A stretch of 64,000 bases of DNA from DASZIT01 sp963709665 (lineage in GTDB: Bacteria; Actinomycetota; Acidimicrobiia; Acidimicrobiales; RAAP-2): contig CAVPWU010000001.1 in the NCBI GenBank assembly GCA_963709665.1, positions 62,001 to 126,000 on the forward strand. Reading direction: 5' to 3'. A program made the translations under genes and the position numbers. Positions 48,811 through 57,358 of the stretch are shown here, piece after piece. The notes under the pieces were generated by a model, which was given only the letters and a program-made list of their open reading frames with translations, was not told where the DNA came from and made no database searches. The first letter of the stretch is position 1, and each line of letters opens with the position of its first letter.

Positions 48811-49839
48811 ATGAACACCCCCCGTCGCAACGATCCCGGCGCCCTGTTCCACGCCGCCCGGGCCGGTGACCACACGGCCCTGGCCCGTCTGCTGTCGCTG
48901 ATCGAGCGGGGCGGCCCCACCGCCCGGGAGGTCGCCGCCCTGGCCTACCGGTCGGGATCCCTTGCCTACACCGTGGGGCTCACCGGCTCCCCGGGTGCCG
49001 GCAAGTCGACCCTCACCGACCGGCTCATCGCCCTGGCCCGGGAGGGGGGGACCGGCGCGGGGACGGGCGCGGGCCCCACCCCGGGGGGACAGGTGGGCGT
49101 GCTGGCCATCGACCCCTCCTCGCCGTTCAGCGGTGGGGCCATCCTCGGCGACCGGGTGCGCATGCAGAGCTCCGCCCTCGACGACGGGGTGTTCATCCGC
49201 TCGATGGCCACCCGCGGCCAGCTGGGCGGCCTGGCGGTGGCGGTGCCCGACGCCGTCCGGGTGCTGTCGGGCGCCGGGTTCCCGCTGGTGCTGGTGGAGA
49301 CGGTGGGCGTCGGCCAGCAGGAGGTCGAGGTGGCGTCGGCCACCGACACCACCGTGGTGGTGGTGAACCCGGGGTGGGGCGACGCCATCCAGGCCAACAA
49401 GGCCGGCCTGATGGAGATCGGCGACGTCTTCGTGATCAACAAGGCCGACCGGGCCGGCACCCGCGAGACCCACCGGGACCTCGACCTGATGCTCGACCTC
49501 ACCGAGCTGGGAGCCTGGCGGCCGCCCATCGTGGAGACGGTGGCCACCACCGGGGACGGCGTCGCGGAGGCGTGGGCGGCGGTGGGCGACCACCGGGCCC
49601 ACCTGACCGAGGGCGGACAGCTCGAGCCGCTGCGCCGCCGCCGCCTCGAGCGCGAGTTCCGCCAGATCCTGGTGGCCCGGGTGGAGGAGCGGGTCCGGGC
49701 CATGGAGGGGACCGAGGGCCTCGACCGGATCGCCGGTGCCCTGGCCGAGGGCACCCTCGACCCCTACGAGGCGGCCGACGAGCTCCTCGGGTCGATCGCC
49801 GCCTTCGACGAGGGGTCACCGTCGGGCGACGGGGCGTAG
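48811..49839 (+). CDS. meaB: MeaB/ArgK-type G-protein chaperone of methylmalonyl-CoA mutase
   Basis: A 342-residue GTPase that loads and protects the B12-dependent mutase. Walker A is TGSPGAGKSTLTDRLI (Lys65), then VLAIDPSSPFSGGAILGDR, the switch region VLVETVGVGQQEVEVASATD, and VINKADR as the guanine motif. A Gly/Thr-rich insertion (about 76-90) is the only odd point. The mutase genes are not in the window. The C-terminal dimerisation arm ends YEAADELLGSI. An enoyl-CoA hydratase follows, so both may serve acyl-CoA breakdown. Confidence 0.92.
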   Translation: MNTPRRNDPGALFHAARAGDHTALARLLSLIERGGPTAREVAALAYRSGSLAYTVGLTGSPGAGKSTLTDRLIALAREGGTGAGTGAGPTPGGQVGVLAIDPSSPFSGGAILGDRVRMQSSALDDGVFIRSMATRGQLGGLAVAVPDAVRVLSGAGFPLVLVETVGVGQQEVEVASATDTTVVVVNPGWGDAIQANKAGLMEIGDVFVINKADRAGTRETHRDLDLMLDLTELGAWRPPIVETVATTGDGVAEAWAAVGDHRAHLTEGGQLEPLRRRRLEREFRQILVARVEERVRAMEGTEGLDRIAGALAEGTLDPYEAADELLGSIAAFDEGSPSGDGA

Positions 49840-49911
49840 GTCGGCGTCCCGCCGACGGCGCGGGGCTCGGCACCCGCTCGGCTCCTGATCGGCGACCGTC
49901 GGCGGTTCGGA

Positions 49912-49917
49912 TAGCGT
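49912..49917 (+). promoter_or_regulatory. -10 element of the enoyl-CoA hydratase gene
   Basis: TAGCGT ends 6 nt before GTG 49924. Confidence 0.5.
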
Positions 49918-49923
49918 GCCGGT

Positions 49924-50730
49924 GTGGCCGCCGACCCTGAAGCCGACGCCGGAGCTCCGACCGCACCCTGGGTGACCGTCGAGCGGCACGACGGGGTCGC
50001 CCTGATCCGACTCGACCGGCCGCGCGCCAACGCCCTCTCCCTCGGCGTGCTGGCCGAGCTGCGGTCCACCGTCGACGCCCTGGCCGCCGACCTCCCCGGC
50101 GCCGTGGTGCTCTGGGGCGGGCCCAAGCTGTTCTCCGCCGGCGCCGAGGTGACCGAGTTCGAGGGCCCGGAACGGGCGGCCGAGGTGGCGGACGCCTTCC
50201 ACGCCCTGGGGTCCGCCCTGGCCGCCCTCCCCCGGATGGTGATCGCCGCCGTCAACGGCTACGCCCTGGGCGGCGGCTGCGAGCTGGCCCTGGCCTGCGA
50301 CCTCCGGGTGGTGGCCGAGGACGCCCGGCTGGGCCAGCCGGAGATCCTCCTCGGCATCCTCCCCGGCGGCGGGGGCACCCAGCGGCTGCCCCGGCTGGTG
50401 GGGGCCTCCCGGGCCAAGGACCTGATGGTCACCGGCCGGCAGGTGCGGGGTGAGGAGGCGCTGGCCATCGGCCTGGCCGACCGGGTGGTGCCCGGCGACC
50501 GGGTGCTCGACGAGGCCCTGGCCCTGGCCTCGACGTTGGCCGCCGGGGCGGTGGTGGCCCAGGGGCTCATCAAGCGGGCGGTGGACGACGGGGCGGCCGT
50601 GCCGCTCGACGTGGCCCTGACCCTCGAGAAGCAGGCCTTCGTCGACGCCTTCCGGACCGAGGACGCCGCCATCGGGGTCGCCTCCTTCGTGGGGTCGGGG
50701 CCGGGCAAGGCGGAGTTCGTGGGCCGATGA
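49924..50730 (+). CDS. Enoyl-CoA hydratase/isomerase family protein
   Basis: A 268-residue crotonase-fold enzyme. The oxyanion-hole segments are FSAGAEVTEF and VNGYALGGGCELALACD. Both catalytic glutamates of true hydratases are present, Glu120 (GGCEL) and Glu140 (LGQPEILLGILPGGGGTQRL). It therefore probably hydrates 2-enoyl-CoA in fatty-acid or amino-acid breakdown. The N-terminus is acidic and variable. The stop overlaps the treS start (ATGA), so two unrelated pathways are joined in one transcript. Confidence 0.88.
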   Translation: MAADPEADAGAPTAPWVTVERHDGVALIRLDRPRANALSLGVLAELRSTVDALAADLPGAVVLWGGPKLFSAGAEVTEFEGPERAAEVADAFHALGSALAALPRMVIAAVNGYALGGGCELALACDLRVVAEDARLGQPEILLGILPGGGGTQRLPRLVGASRAKDLMVTGRQVRGEEALAIGLADRVVPGDRVLDEALALASTLAAGAVVAQGLIKRAVDDGAAVPLDVALTLEKQAFVDAFRTEDAAIGVASFVGSGPGKAEFVGR

Positions 50731-52538
50731 GCGAGCCAGTGTCCGGGGCCGTGCCTCCGGGGTCGGTGGTCGACGTCCCGTCGCCCCCGGTGTCCGCCAC
50801 CCCGATCGGCGAGCCGTTGCCGCCGGCGGAGGAGGATCCCCGCTGGTTCCAGCGGGCGGTCTTCTACGAGGTCCTGATCCAGGGCTACTACGACGAGAAC
50901 GGCGACGGCACCGGCGACATCCCGGGCCTCATCGCCAAGCTCGACTATCTCCAGTGGCTGGGGGTGGACTGCCTGTGGCTCCTGCCCTTCTACCCGTCGC
51001 CCCTGCGGGACGGCGGCTACGACATCAGCGACTACTACAGCGTCCACCCCGACTACGGCACCGTCGACGACCTCAAGCGCCTGCTGGCCGAGGCCCACCG
51101 TCGGGGCATCCGGGTCATCGCCGACCTGGTCATCAACCACACCAGCGACCAGCACCCGTGGTTCCTCGAGTCGCAGCAGGACCGCACCAACCCCAAGGCC
51201 GACTGGTACGTCTGGAACGACGACGACCAACGGTGGCCGGAGGCCCGGGTGGTCTTCGTCGACGTGGAGCGCTCCAACTGGGCCTACGACCCGGTCCGGG
51301 GCCAGTACTACTGGCACCGCTTCTACGGCCACCAGCCCGACCTCAACTACGAGAACCCGGAGGTTCAGGAGGCCGTCCTCGACGTGGTCCGCTTCTGGCT
51401 CGACCTCGGGCTCGACGGCTTCCGTCTCGACGCCGTGCCCTTCCTCTTCCAGCAGGACGGCACCGCCGGGGAGAACCTGCCGGCCACCCACGCCTTCATC
51501 CGGCGGATGCGCTCGGAGCTCGACAAGCACTACCCGGGCCGGATCCTGCTGGCCGAGGCCAACGGATGGCCGGCCGACGTGGCCGACTACTTCGGGGACG
51601 GCGACGAGTGCCACCTCTGCTTCCACTTCCCGCTGATGCCCCGGCTGTTCATGGCCGTCCGCCGCGAGCAGCGCTACCCGATCACCGAGATCCTGGCCCA
51701 GACCCCGGAGGCCCCCGACGGCGCCCAGTGGGCGATCTTCCTCCGGAACCACGACGAGCTCACGCTGGAGATGGTGTCCGACGAGGACCGCGACTATCTC
51801 TTCGCCGAGTACGCCAAGGACCCCCGGATGAAGCGGCACATGGGGATCGGCCGCCGGCTGGCCCCGCTGCTCGACCGCGACCGCCGACTCACCGAGCTGC
51901 TCAACTCGCTGATCCTCTCCCTCCCCGGGAGCCCGGTGCTCTACTACGGCGACGAGATCCAGATGGGGGACAACCTCTACCTGGGCGACCGCGACTCGGT
52001 GCGGACGCCGATGCAGTGGACCCCCGATCGGAACGGCGGGTTCAGCCGGGCCGACTTCGCCCAGCTCTACCTGCCACCCCTCATGGACCCGGTCTACGGG
52101 TTCTCGGCGGTCAACGTGGAGGCCCAGCAGCGGAACCCCAGCTCCTTCCTGCACTGGATGAAGCGGATGCTGGAGGTCCGACGGCAGTTCTCCGTCTTCG
52201 GGACCGGGGCGTTCGAGGCGCTCCCCTGCGCCAACCCGTCGGTGCTGGCCTTCGTGCGCTCCGCCCACGACGGTGACGACGAGGAGATCAACCCGGTCCT
52301 CTGCATCCACAACCTGAGCCGGTTCTCCCAGCCGGCCGAGCTGTATCTGGGCAGGTGGGCGGACCGGCAGCCGGTCGAACTGCTCGGCCGGGTACCGTTT
52401 CCCGTTGTGGGAACCTCCCCCTACCCGGTCACCCTGGCCCCCTACGGGTTCCAGTGGTACGAGCTGGTGGAGCCGCTGCAGACCCTCTCGGGCGAGCTGC
52501 TGCTCTCCGCCGACGGTCCCCTGGACGGCAATCGGTGA
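50727..52538 (+). CDS. treS: Trehalose synthase (maltose alpha-D-glucosyltransferase)
   Basis: GH13 isomerase that interconverts trehalose and maltose, feeding the GlgE alpha-glucan route. It has 603 residues. After a Pro-rich start, WFQRAVFYEVLIQGYYDENG opens the barrel. The nucleophile is Asp235 (DGFRLDAVPF), the acid/base Glu277 (ILLAEANGW), and the stabiliser Asp343 (RNHDELTLEM). PDLNYENPEVQ and SVRTPMQWTPDRNGGFS are typical of TreS. The stop overlaps the kinase gene downstream (GTGA), which supports the maltose-to-maltose-1-phosphate step. Confidence 0.94.
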   Translation: MSEPVSGAVPPGSVVDVPSPPVSATPIGEPLPPAEEDPRWFQRAVFYEVLIQGYYDENGDGTGDIPGLIAKLDYLQWLGVDCLWLLPFYPSPLRDGGYDISDYYSVHPDYGTVDDLKRLLAEAHRRGIRVIADLVINHTSDQHPWFLESQQDRTNPKADWYVWNDDDQRWPEARVVFVDVERSNWAYDPVRGQYYWHRFYGHQPDLNYENPEVQEAVLDVVRFWLDLGLDGFRLDAVPFLFQQDGTAGENLPATHAFIRRMRSELDKHYPGRILLAEANGWPADVADYFGDGDECHLCFHFPLMPRLFMAVRREQRYPITEILAQTPEAPDGAQWAIFLRNHDELTLEMVSDEDRDYLFAEYAKDPRMKRHMGIGRRLAPLLDRDRRLTELLNSLILSLPGSPVLYYGDEIQMGDNLYLGDRDSVRTPMQWTPDRNGGFSRADFAQLYLPPLMDPVYGFSAVNVEAQQRNPSSFLHWMKRMLEVRRQFSVFGTGAFEALPCANPSVLAFVRSAHDGDDEEINPVLCIHNLSRFSQPAELYLGRWADRQPVELLGRVPFPVVGTSPYPVTLAPYGFQWYELVEPLQTLSGELLLSADGPLDGNR

Positions 52539-53863
52539 CTGTCCCGGAGTACCGAGGAGCGGCGGTCGAGCTCCCCGAGGACTCCCACCCCGCCCTCCGG
52601 GAGCTGGTGGCGGCCTACGCTGCCCGGCTCGACCGCTGGGGACCCGAGGAGCCCCCCGCCTCCGTCGACCCCTCCTCGGTGGAGATCCGGAGCGCCGACC
52701 GGGTGCTGGCCGGCCGGCCCGGCCTGGTGAGCGTGGTGGCCGACCTGCCGGGCCTGACCCTCCACGCCGTCCTCGGCCTGCGCTCCCCGGGGGACGAGGT
52801 GACGTTCCTGGACGACGCCGACGAGGCGCCCCTCGGGATCCTGGAGGACGACGACGGCCTGGCGGTGGTCTTCGACGCCACCTCGGACTCCGAGCTGGCC
52901 CTCCGGCTGGTCGAGGTCATCGGGGACCCCCACGAGCGCTTCGGACGGGTCCGACGGGTGGGTACCGCCTTCGACACCGTCTCCCTCACCTTCGACGACC
53001 GGCAGGTCCTGACCGTCTTCGAGCAGCTGCCCGGGGAGGGGGGTGATCCCGGTCTCGAGCTCCTGCTGGGCCTCGACGGTGTGGGGTTCAACCACCTGCT
53101 GGCCCCGGTGGCCCGGTGGCGGCACGACGCCACCGACCTGGCCGTCCTCCAGGAGTTCGAGGCGGGGGCGACCGGCGGCTGGACCCTGGCCCTCACCTCG
53201 CTGCGCGACCTCTACGCCGCCGGCGGGGCCCCGGAGGCCGCCGGCGGGGACTTCGCCGCCGAGGCCCGTCGCCTCGGCACCATGACCGCCCGCATGCACC
53301 TCGGCTTCGACCAGGCCTTCGGGCGCACCATGGGGGACATCACCGCCTGGGTGGCGGCGGTGGAGGCGTCGGTGCGGGAGGTCGACCCCGGTCTCCTCGA
53401 CGACGACAGCGTGGCCTCCCTCCTGGCCGACCTCCGCACGTCGGCCAGCCGGTGCGCCGCCATCCGGACCCACGGCGACTTCCACCTGGGACGGGTGGCC
53501 CGGACCGACCTCGGCTGGCTGGTGCAGGACTTCCGCTCCGGGGGGATGCCGGCCTTCACCGCCGGCGTGGTGCCGTCCGACGGGCCGGTGCGGCGGTCGC
53601 CCCTGGCCGACGTGGCCGACATGCTGTGGTCCTTCCACCACGTGGCCGACGTGGCCGCCACCGAGCGGGACCCCAGCGGCATGATGGGCCTGCGCGAGCT
53701 GGCCCAGGCCTGGGAGGTCCGGAACCGCCGGGCGTTCCTGGCCGGCTACCTGGCCACCCCGGGGATCGGCGGGCTGGTGCCGCCGGTGCGCGACGTGGTC
53801 CGGAAGCTGGCCGCCGCCTTCGAGCTCGAGCGGTCGGCCTCCCGGCTGGCCCTCCGCACCTGA
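52535..53863 (+). CDS. Maltokinase-like protein (diverged)
   Basis: Probable ATP-dependent kinase making maltose 1-phosphate from TreS product. It has 442 residues, as Mak proteins do. The catalytic segment RTHGDFHLGRVARTDLGW is clear. The metal-binding motif, usually DFEGEP, reads VQDFRSGGMPAF here: the Asp is kept but the EGEP part is lost. RRSPLADVADMLWSFHHVAD is conserved. The GTG start overlaps the treS stop. Overlap and order make maltokinase by far the best guess, but activity needs proof because of the altered motif. Confidence 0.8.
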   Translation: MTVPEYRGAAVELPEDSHPALRELVAAYAARLDRWGPEEPPASVDPSSVEIRSADRVLAGRPGLVSVVADLPGLTLHAVLGLRSPGDEVTFLDDADEAPLGILEDDDGLAVVFDATSDSELALRLVEVIGDPHERFGRVRRVGTAFDTVSLTFDDRQVLTVFEQLPGEGGDPGLELLLGLDGVGFNHLLAPVARWRHDATDLAVLQEFEAGATGGWTLALTSLRDLYAAGGAPEAAGGDFAAEARRLGTMTARMHLGFDQAFGRTMGDITAWVAAVEASVREVDPGLLDDDSVASLLADLRTSASRCAAIRTHGDFHLGRVARTDLGWLVQDFRSGGMPAFTAGVVPSDGPVRRSPLADVADMLWSFHHVADVAATERDPSGMMGLRELAQAWEVRNRRAFLAGYLATPGIGGLVPPVRDVVRKLAAAFELERSASRLALRT

Positions 53864-53903
53864 GCCCCGGCCCCCCGCCACCGGCTGCCACGCCGCCGGA
53901 CCC

Positions 53904-53909
53904 TACGAT
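53904..53909 (+). promoter_or_regulatory. -10 element of the phosphofructokinase gene
   Basis: TACGAT ends 6 nt before ATG 53916. Confidence 0.5.
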
Positions 53910-53915
53910 GCGGTG

Positions 53916-54968
53916 ATGCGCATCGGAGTCCTCACCGGCGGCGGCGACTGCCCCGGCCTCAACGCGGTCATCCGGGCGGTGGTCGTCGGTGGAGCCGCCC
54001 GGCACGGTGACGACTGCCTCGGCTTCCTCGACGGATGGCGCGGCCTCCTCGAGAACCAGACCGTCCCCCTCTCCGTCGACCGGTGCCAGGGGATCCTCAC
54101 CCAGGGCGGCACCATCCTCGGCTCGTCCCGGACCAACCCGTTCGCCACCGAGGACGGTCCCCAGCGGGTGCTGGCCGTGGTCGAGCAGCTGGGCCTCGAC
54201 GCCGTGGTGGCCATCGGCGGCGACGACACCCTGGGGGCGGCCGACCGCCTCTTCGCCCTGGGGCTCCCGGTGGTCGGGGTGCCCAAGACCATCGACAACG
54301 ACCTGTCGGGGACCGAGGTCACCTTCGGGTTCGACACCGCCGTCCAGATCGCCACCGAGGCCATCGACCGGCTGCAGACCACCGCCGAGTCCCACCACCG
54401 GGTGATGGTCTGCGAGGTGATGGGCCGCAACGTCGGCCACATCGCCGTGCACGCCGGGGTGGCCGGCGGGGCGGCGGAGATCCTCATCCCCGAGGTCCCG
54501 TTCTCGGTCGAGACGGTGTGCGACCGCCTCCGGTCCCGCCACTCCGGTCCCCGCTTCTTCTCCACGGTGGTGGTGGCCGAGGGGGCCCGCCCGATCGACC
54601 CCGACGCCTCCGGCGGCGCAGCCGGCCCGGTCGGGCCCGGCGGTCCCACCGACCAGTTCGGGCACGGCCGGCTGGGTGGCATCGGCGCCTTCCTGGCCGA
54701 GGAGATCGAGCGGATCACCGGGTTCGAGGCCCGGGCCACCGTGCTGGGTCATATCCAGCGGGGGGGATCGCCCTCGGCGTTCGACCGGGTGCTGGCCACC
54801 CGGTTCGGGGCGGCCGCCATGCAGGCGGTGCACGACGGGTCGTTCGGTACCATGGTCGCCCTCCAGGCCGGGAGGATCGTCCGGGTCCCCCTGTCCGAGG
54901 CGGCCGGGAAGCCCAAGACGGTGGACCTGGAGCTGTTCCACCACATGGCCGGCCTCTACCTGGGGTAG
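53916..54968 (+). CDS. 6-phosphofructokinase, probably pyrophosphate-dependent
   Basis: Phosphorylates fructose 6-phosphate. At 350 residues it belongs to the PfkA superfamily: MRIGVLTGGGDCPGLNAVIR, GSSRTNP, the catalytic TIDND (Asp127 region) and the C-terminal GHIQRGGSPSAFDR. Two residues define the phosphoryl donor. Asp104 in IGGDDTLG replaces the Gly of ATP enzymes, and Lys124 in VPKTIDND replaces their Gly. This pair is the accepted signature of PPi use, as in the Amycolatopsis enzyme group. The PPi reaction is reversible. A -10 element fixes the ATG start. It converges on galT. Confidence 0.9.
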   Translation: MRIGVLTGGGDCPGLNAVIRAVVVGGAARHGDDCLGFLDGWRGLLENQTVPLSVDRCQGILTQGGTILGSSRTNPFATEDGPQRVLAVVEQLGLDAVVAIGGDDTLGAADRLFALGLPVVGVPKTIDNDLSGTEVTFGFDTAVQIATEAIDRLQTTAESHHRVMVCEVMGRNVGHIAVHAGVAGGAAEILIPEVPFSVETVCDRLRSRHSGPRFFSTVVVAEGARPIDPDASGGAAGPVGPGGPTDQFGHGRLGGIGAFLAEEIERITGFEARATVLGHIQRGGSPSAFDRVLATRFGAAAMQAVHDGSFGTMVALQAGRIVRVPLSEAAGKPKTVDLELFHHMAGLYLG

Positions 54969-55010
54969 GGGGTCGGTCGGTTCGGCCCCGGTGGGGGAGG
55001 CGGTCGGCGA

Positions 55011-55036
55011 CCCGGGCCCGGCTCCGGCGGCCCGGG
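55011..55036. terminator. Bidirectional hairpin between pfk and galT
   Basis: CCCGGGCC (55011-55018) and GGCCCGGG (55029-55036) form a perfect stem around a 10-base loop. No T tract follows. Confidence 0.45.
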
Positions 55037-55044
55037 CCGGGAGC

Positions 55045-56037
55045 TCAGGGGCGGGAGCTGCCGGCCAGGGCCCCGACGGAGAGCTGCTCGGCCGCCTCCT
55101 CGGGGTTCACGATGTTGATCAGCACGCCGGTGCCCAGCTCGAACCCGGCCACCGTGGTCAGCTTGGGGACCACGTGGACGTGCCAGTGGTACGGCTCGGG
55201 GGCCCGGTAGGGGGCGGAGTGGAAGACCAGGTTGTAGGCCACGTCGCCCACCACCTCCCGGAGGCTGCCCAGCACCGTCTTGAGGGCCCGGCCCACCGCC
55301 TGCAGATCGGCCGGCGGGCTGTGGTGGAGGTGGGGTCCGTGGGCCCGGGGGATCACCAGCATCTCGTAGGGGGAGCCGCTCCAGAACGGGCAGATGACCA
55401 GCACCCGCTCGTCGGCGTAGACCACCCGGTGGCCGACGTCCTCCTCGGCGTCGGCGGCGGTGCACAGCAGGCAGCGGCCGGCGAAGCGGGCGAAGCCGGC
55501 CTGCTCCTCCACCAGCTCCCGGGGGACGAAGGACATGCCGAGCAGCTGGCCGTGGGGGTGCTCGAGGGAGGCGCCGGCCTCCCGGCCGGAGTTGACGATG
55601 GCCTGGCTGTAGCGGAGGCCGGGGATGCTGGCGTGCTCCTCGATCCGGTCCCGGATGGCGGTCATCACCACCCCGGTCTGGTCGTCGGTCAGCGCCGACC
55701 AGGTGTTGCGGTGGTCGGGCGACAGCACCAGGACCTCGTGGATGCCGCCGGCGGTGGCCTGGGTGAACACCGGGCCACGGTTGGTGACCACGAAGGGCTC
55801 GTCGCCCTCGAAGGCCGGGAACAGGTTGGGGACCACCCGGACCAGCCACTCACCCTCGGGGCCGTACGTCTCCAGGGCGGGCGGCGTCGCCTCCTCGTTG
55901 CCCGGGCAGAACGGGCACGGGCGGTCGGTGTCCGCCTGGACCGGCGCCATGGGGGCGAAGGCCATCGGGCGGTGGGCCCGCTCGGTGCTCACGACCACCC
56001 AGCGGCCGGTCAGGGGATCAAGACGGAGCTGGTTCAT
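55045..56037 (-). CDS. galT: Galactose-1-phosphate uridylyltransferase
   Basis: HIT-superfamily enzyme of 330 residues exchanging UMP between UDP-glucose and galactose 1-phosphate. The nucleophilic His lies in the H160-P-H162 motif (GASLEHPHGQLLG). The N-terminal zinc ligands are Cys41 and Cys44 (CPFCPGNE), and the second half carries YHWHVHVVPKLTTVAGFE. No other Leloir-pathway gene is present in the window. The ATG at 56037 has no good ribosome site; TATGAA lies eight bases upstream, so this may be another leaderless gene. Confidence 0.9.
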   Translation of the reverse strand: MNQLRLDPLTGRWVVVSTERAHRPMAFAPMAPVQADTDRPCPFCPGNEEATPPALETYGPEGEWLVRVVPNLFPAFEGDEPFVVTNRGPVFTQATAGGIHEVLVLSPDHRNTWSALTDDQTGVVMTAIRDRIEEHASIPGLRYSQAIVNSGREAGASLEHPHGQLLGMSFVPRELVEEQAGFARFAGRCLLCTAADAEEDVGHRVVYADERVLVICPFWSGSPYEMLVIPRAHGPHLHHSPPADLQAVGRALKTVLGSLREVVGDVAYNLVFHSAPYRAPEPYHWHVHVVPKLTTVAGFELGTGVLINIVNPEEAAEQLSVGALAGSSRP

Positions 56038-56256
56038 CTGCTGTGTTCATATCCCCTCGGTACTCGATGGGTAGCGCCGGCCCTCAGGGGGCCGTACGGG
56101 CCAGTGGACACCCTCTGGTATCGACGGGTTCCCACCGTATCCTTAGAGGAACCTGGGCACGAGTCGCACCTCCCCAACGTACCAACGTGCGGTCGCCGGT
56201 ACGCGAAGGGGCGGCCCGGGACGGGTGGTGGCGGTCGCCGCCCGCCCCGGGGGTGG

Positions 56257-56262
56257 CAGAAT
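56257..56262 (+). promoter_or_regulatory. -10 element of the membrane-protein gene at 56269
   Basis: CAGAAT, the same hexamer as in the ilv promoter, ends 6 nt before ATG 56269. Confidence 0.45.
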
Positions 56263-56268
56263 CCCCCG

Positions 56269-56763
56269 ATGGTGATCCCCCCGGACCTGGTGGCGGTGTC
56301 GTCCAACCGGGGGGCGGCCTACGACCTGGTCCTCCTGGCCCATGTGCTCACCGCTCTGGTGGGCTTCGGGGCGGTGGCGGTGGCCGGGCTCAACGCCCTG
56401 GTGCTGTCCCGGCGGGGGGCGGCCAGCGAGTCGATCCGCCGCTACTACCGGCCCGGGGTGAACTGGGCGGGCCGGATCCTCTTCGGGGTGCCCGTCCTGG
56501 GCGCCATCCTCCTGGTCATGAGCCACGGGGCCTGGTCCTGGACCACCGGATGGGTCACCTTCGGACTCCTCCTGTGGGCGGCGGCGGCCATGGCCGCCGA
56601 GATGGTGCTGTGGCCGGCGGAGCGCGGGCTGCAGCAGCTGGTGGCGTCGGGAACCTTCGACACCGAGCGGCATCGGGGACTGAGCCTCCGGGTGGCCGGG
56701 GTGGCCGCCGCCCTGGTGCTGGTCTTCGTGGTGGTCACCGTGGTGATGGTGGCCAAGCCCTGA
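56269..56763 (+). CDS. Four-helix membrane protein of unknown function
   Basis: A 164-residue integral membrane protein with four helices, including LVLLAHVLTALVGFGAVAVA, ILFGVPVLGAILLVMSHGAW, WVTFGLLLWAAAAMAAEMVL and LVLVFVVVTVVMVAKP. A conserved-looking His in LLAHVLTALVGFG and Arg-rich cytoplasmic loops are seen. It resembles DUF2269-like proteins, but I am not sure of the family. The -10 six bases before the ATG supports the start. No partner is suggested by its neighbours. Confidence 0.65.
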   Translation: MVIPPDLVAVSSNRGAAYDLVLLAHVLTALVGFGAVAVAGLNALVLSRRGAASESIRRYYRPGVNWAGRILFGVPVLGAILLVMSHGAWSWTTGWVTFGLLLWAAAAMAAEMVLWPAERGLQQLVASGTFDTERHRGLSLRVAGVAAALVLVFVVVTVVMVAKP

Positions 56764-56818
56764 GGGCCGCCCCGGCGGGGTGGGTGCGATCCTGCCGGCC
56801 CGGGCCGGGCTCGGCTCC

Positions 56819-56824
56819 TACAGT
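56819..56824 (+). promoter_or_regulatory. -10 element of the DUF2510 gene at 56832
   Basis: TACAGT ends 7 nt before GTG 56832. Confidence 0.45.
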
Positions 56825-56831
56825 CTCGGTT

Positions 56832-57314
56832 GTGCCTGCTTCCGCGGTCGGCCCGCCTCCGCCTCCCGGGTGGTACCCGGACCCCACCGGGGGTGGGACC
56901 GTCCGGTGGTGGGACGGTGTCGCCTGGACCGAGCACGCCACGGTCGTCGGTCCGGCGGGTGGGCGGATCGAGGAGTGGGGACCCCGCCGTCTCCGGACCC
57001 TGAAGCTGCTGATCGGCCTGGCCTTCGTGGCGGTGCCCGTGAACCTGGCCACCACCGTCTGGGCCAATCATGTGTCGGGGGGTGCCAACTCGTGCAACGG
57101 GCCGGAGACCTGGAACCAGAGCGTGGTCGGTACCTGGGTCCCGCTGGCCTTCCTGGTCCTGGCGTTGGGGTGCCTGGTCGCCGCCATCGTGCGCCAGGTG
57201 CGGAGGCGGAACGGTATGGGGCTGGTGGTCCTGGCGGCGGCCGCGCTCATCGCCGCCCTGGTCTCGGGGTTCTTCGCGGCGTTCAGCGTGGGGTGGATCG
57301 ACGTCTGCTTCTGA
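56832..57314 (+). CDS. DUF2510 membrane protein
   Basis: A 160-residue protein. The N-terminal DUF2510 motif is PPPPGWYPDPTGGGTVRWWD followed by GVAWTEH, a short cytoplasmic module common in actinobacterial membrane proteins. Three membrane segments follow: LLIGLAFVAVPVNLATTVWA, VPLAFLVLALGCLVAAIVRQ and LVVLAAAALIAALVSGFFAA. The loop NSCNGPETWNQS and the ending VCF carry cysteines. The function is unknown. Its GTG is set by a -10 element seven bases earlier. Confidence 0.78.
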   Translation: MPASAVGPPPPPGWYPDPTGGGTVRWWDGVAWTEHATVVGPAGGRIEEWGPRRLRTLKLLIGLAFVAVPVNLATTVWANHVSGGANSCNGPETWNQSVVGTWVPLAFLVLALGCLVAAIVRQVRRRNGMGLVVLAAAALIAALVSGFFAAFSVGWIDVCF

Positions 57315-57358
57315 CCGGCGCCGGGAGTGGCCGGTGCCTGACGGTCGTGGAGGGTCCG

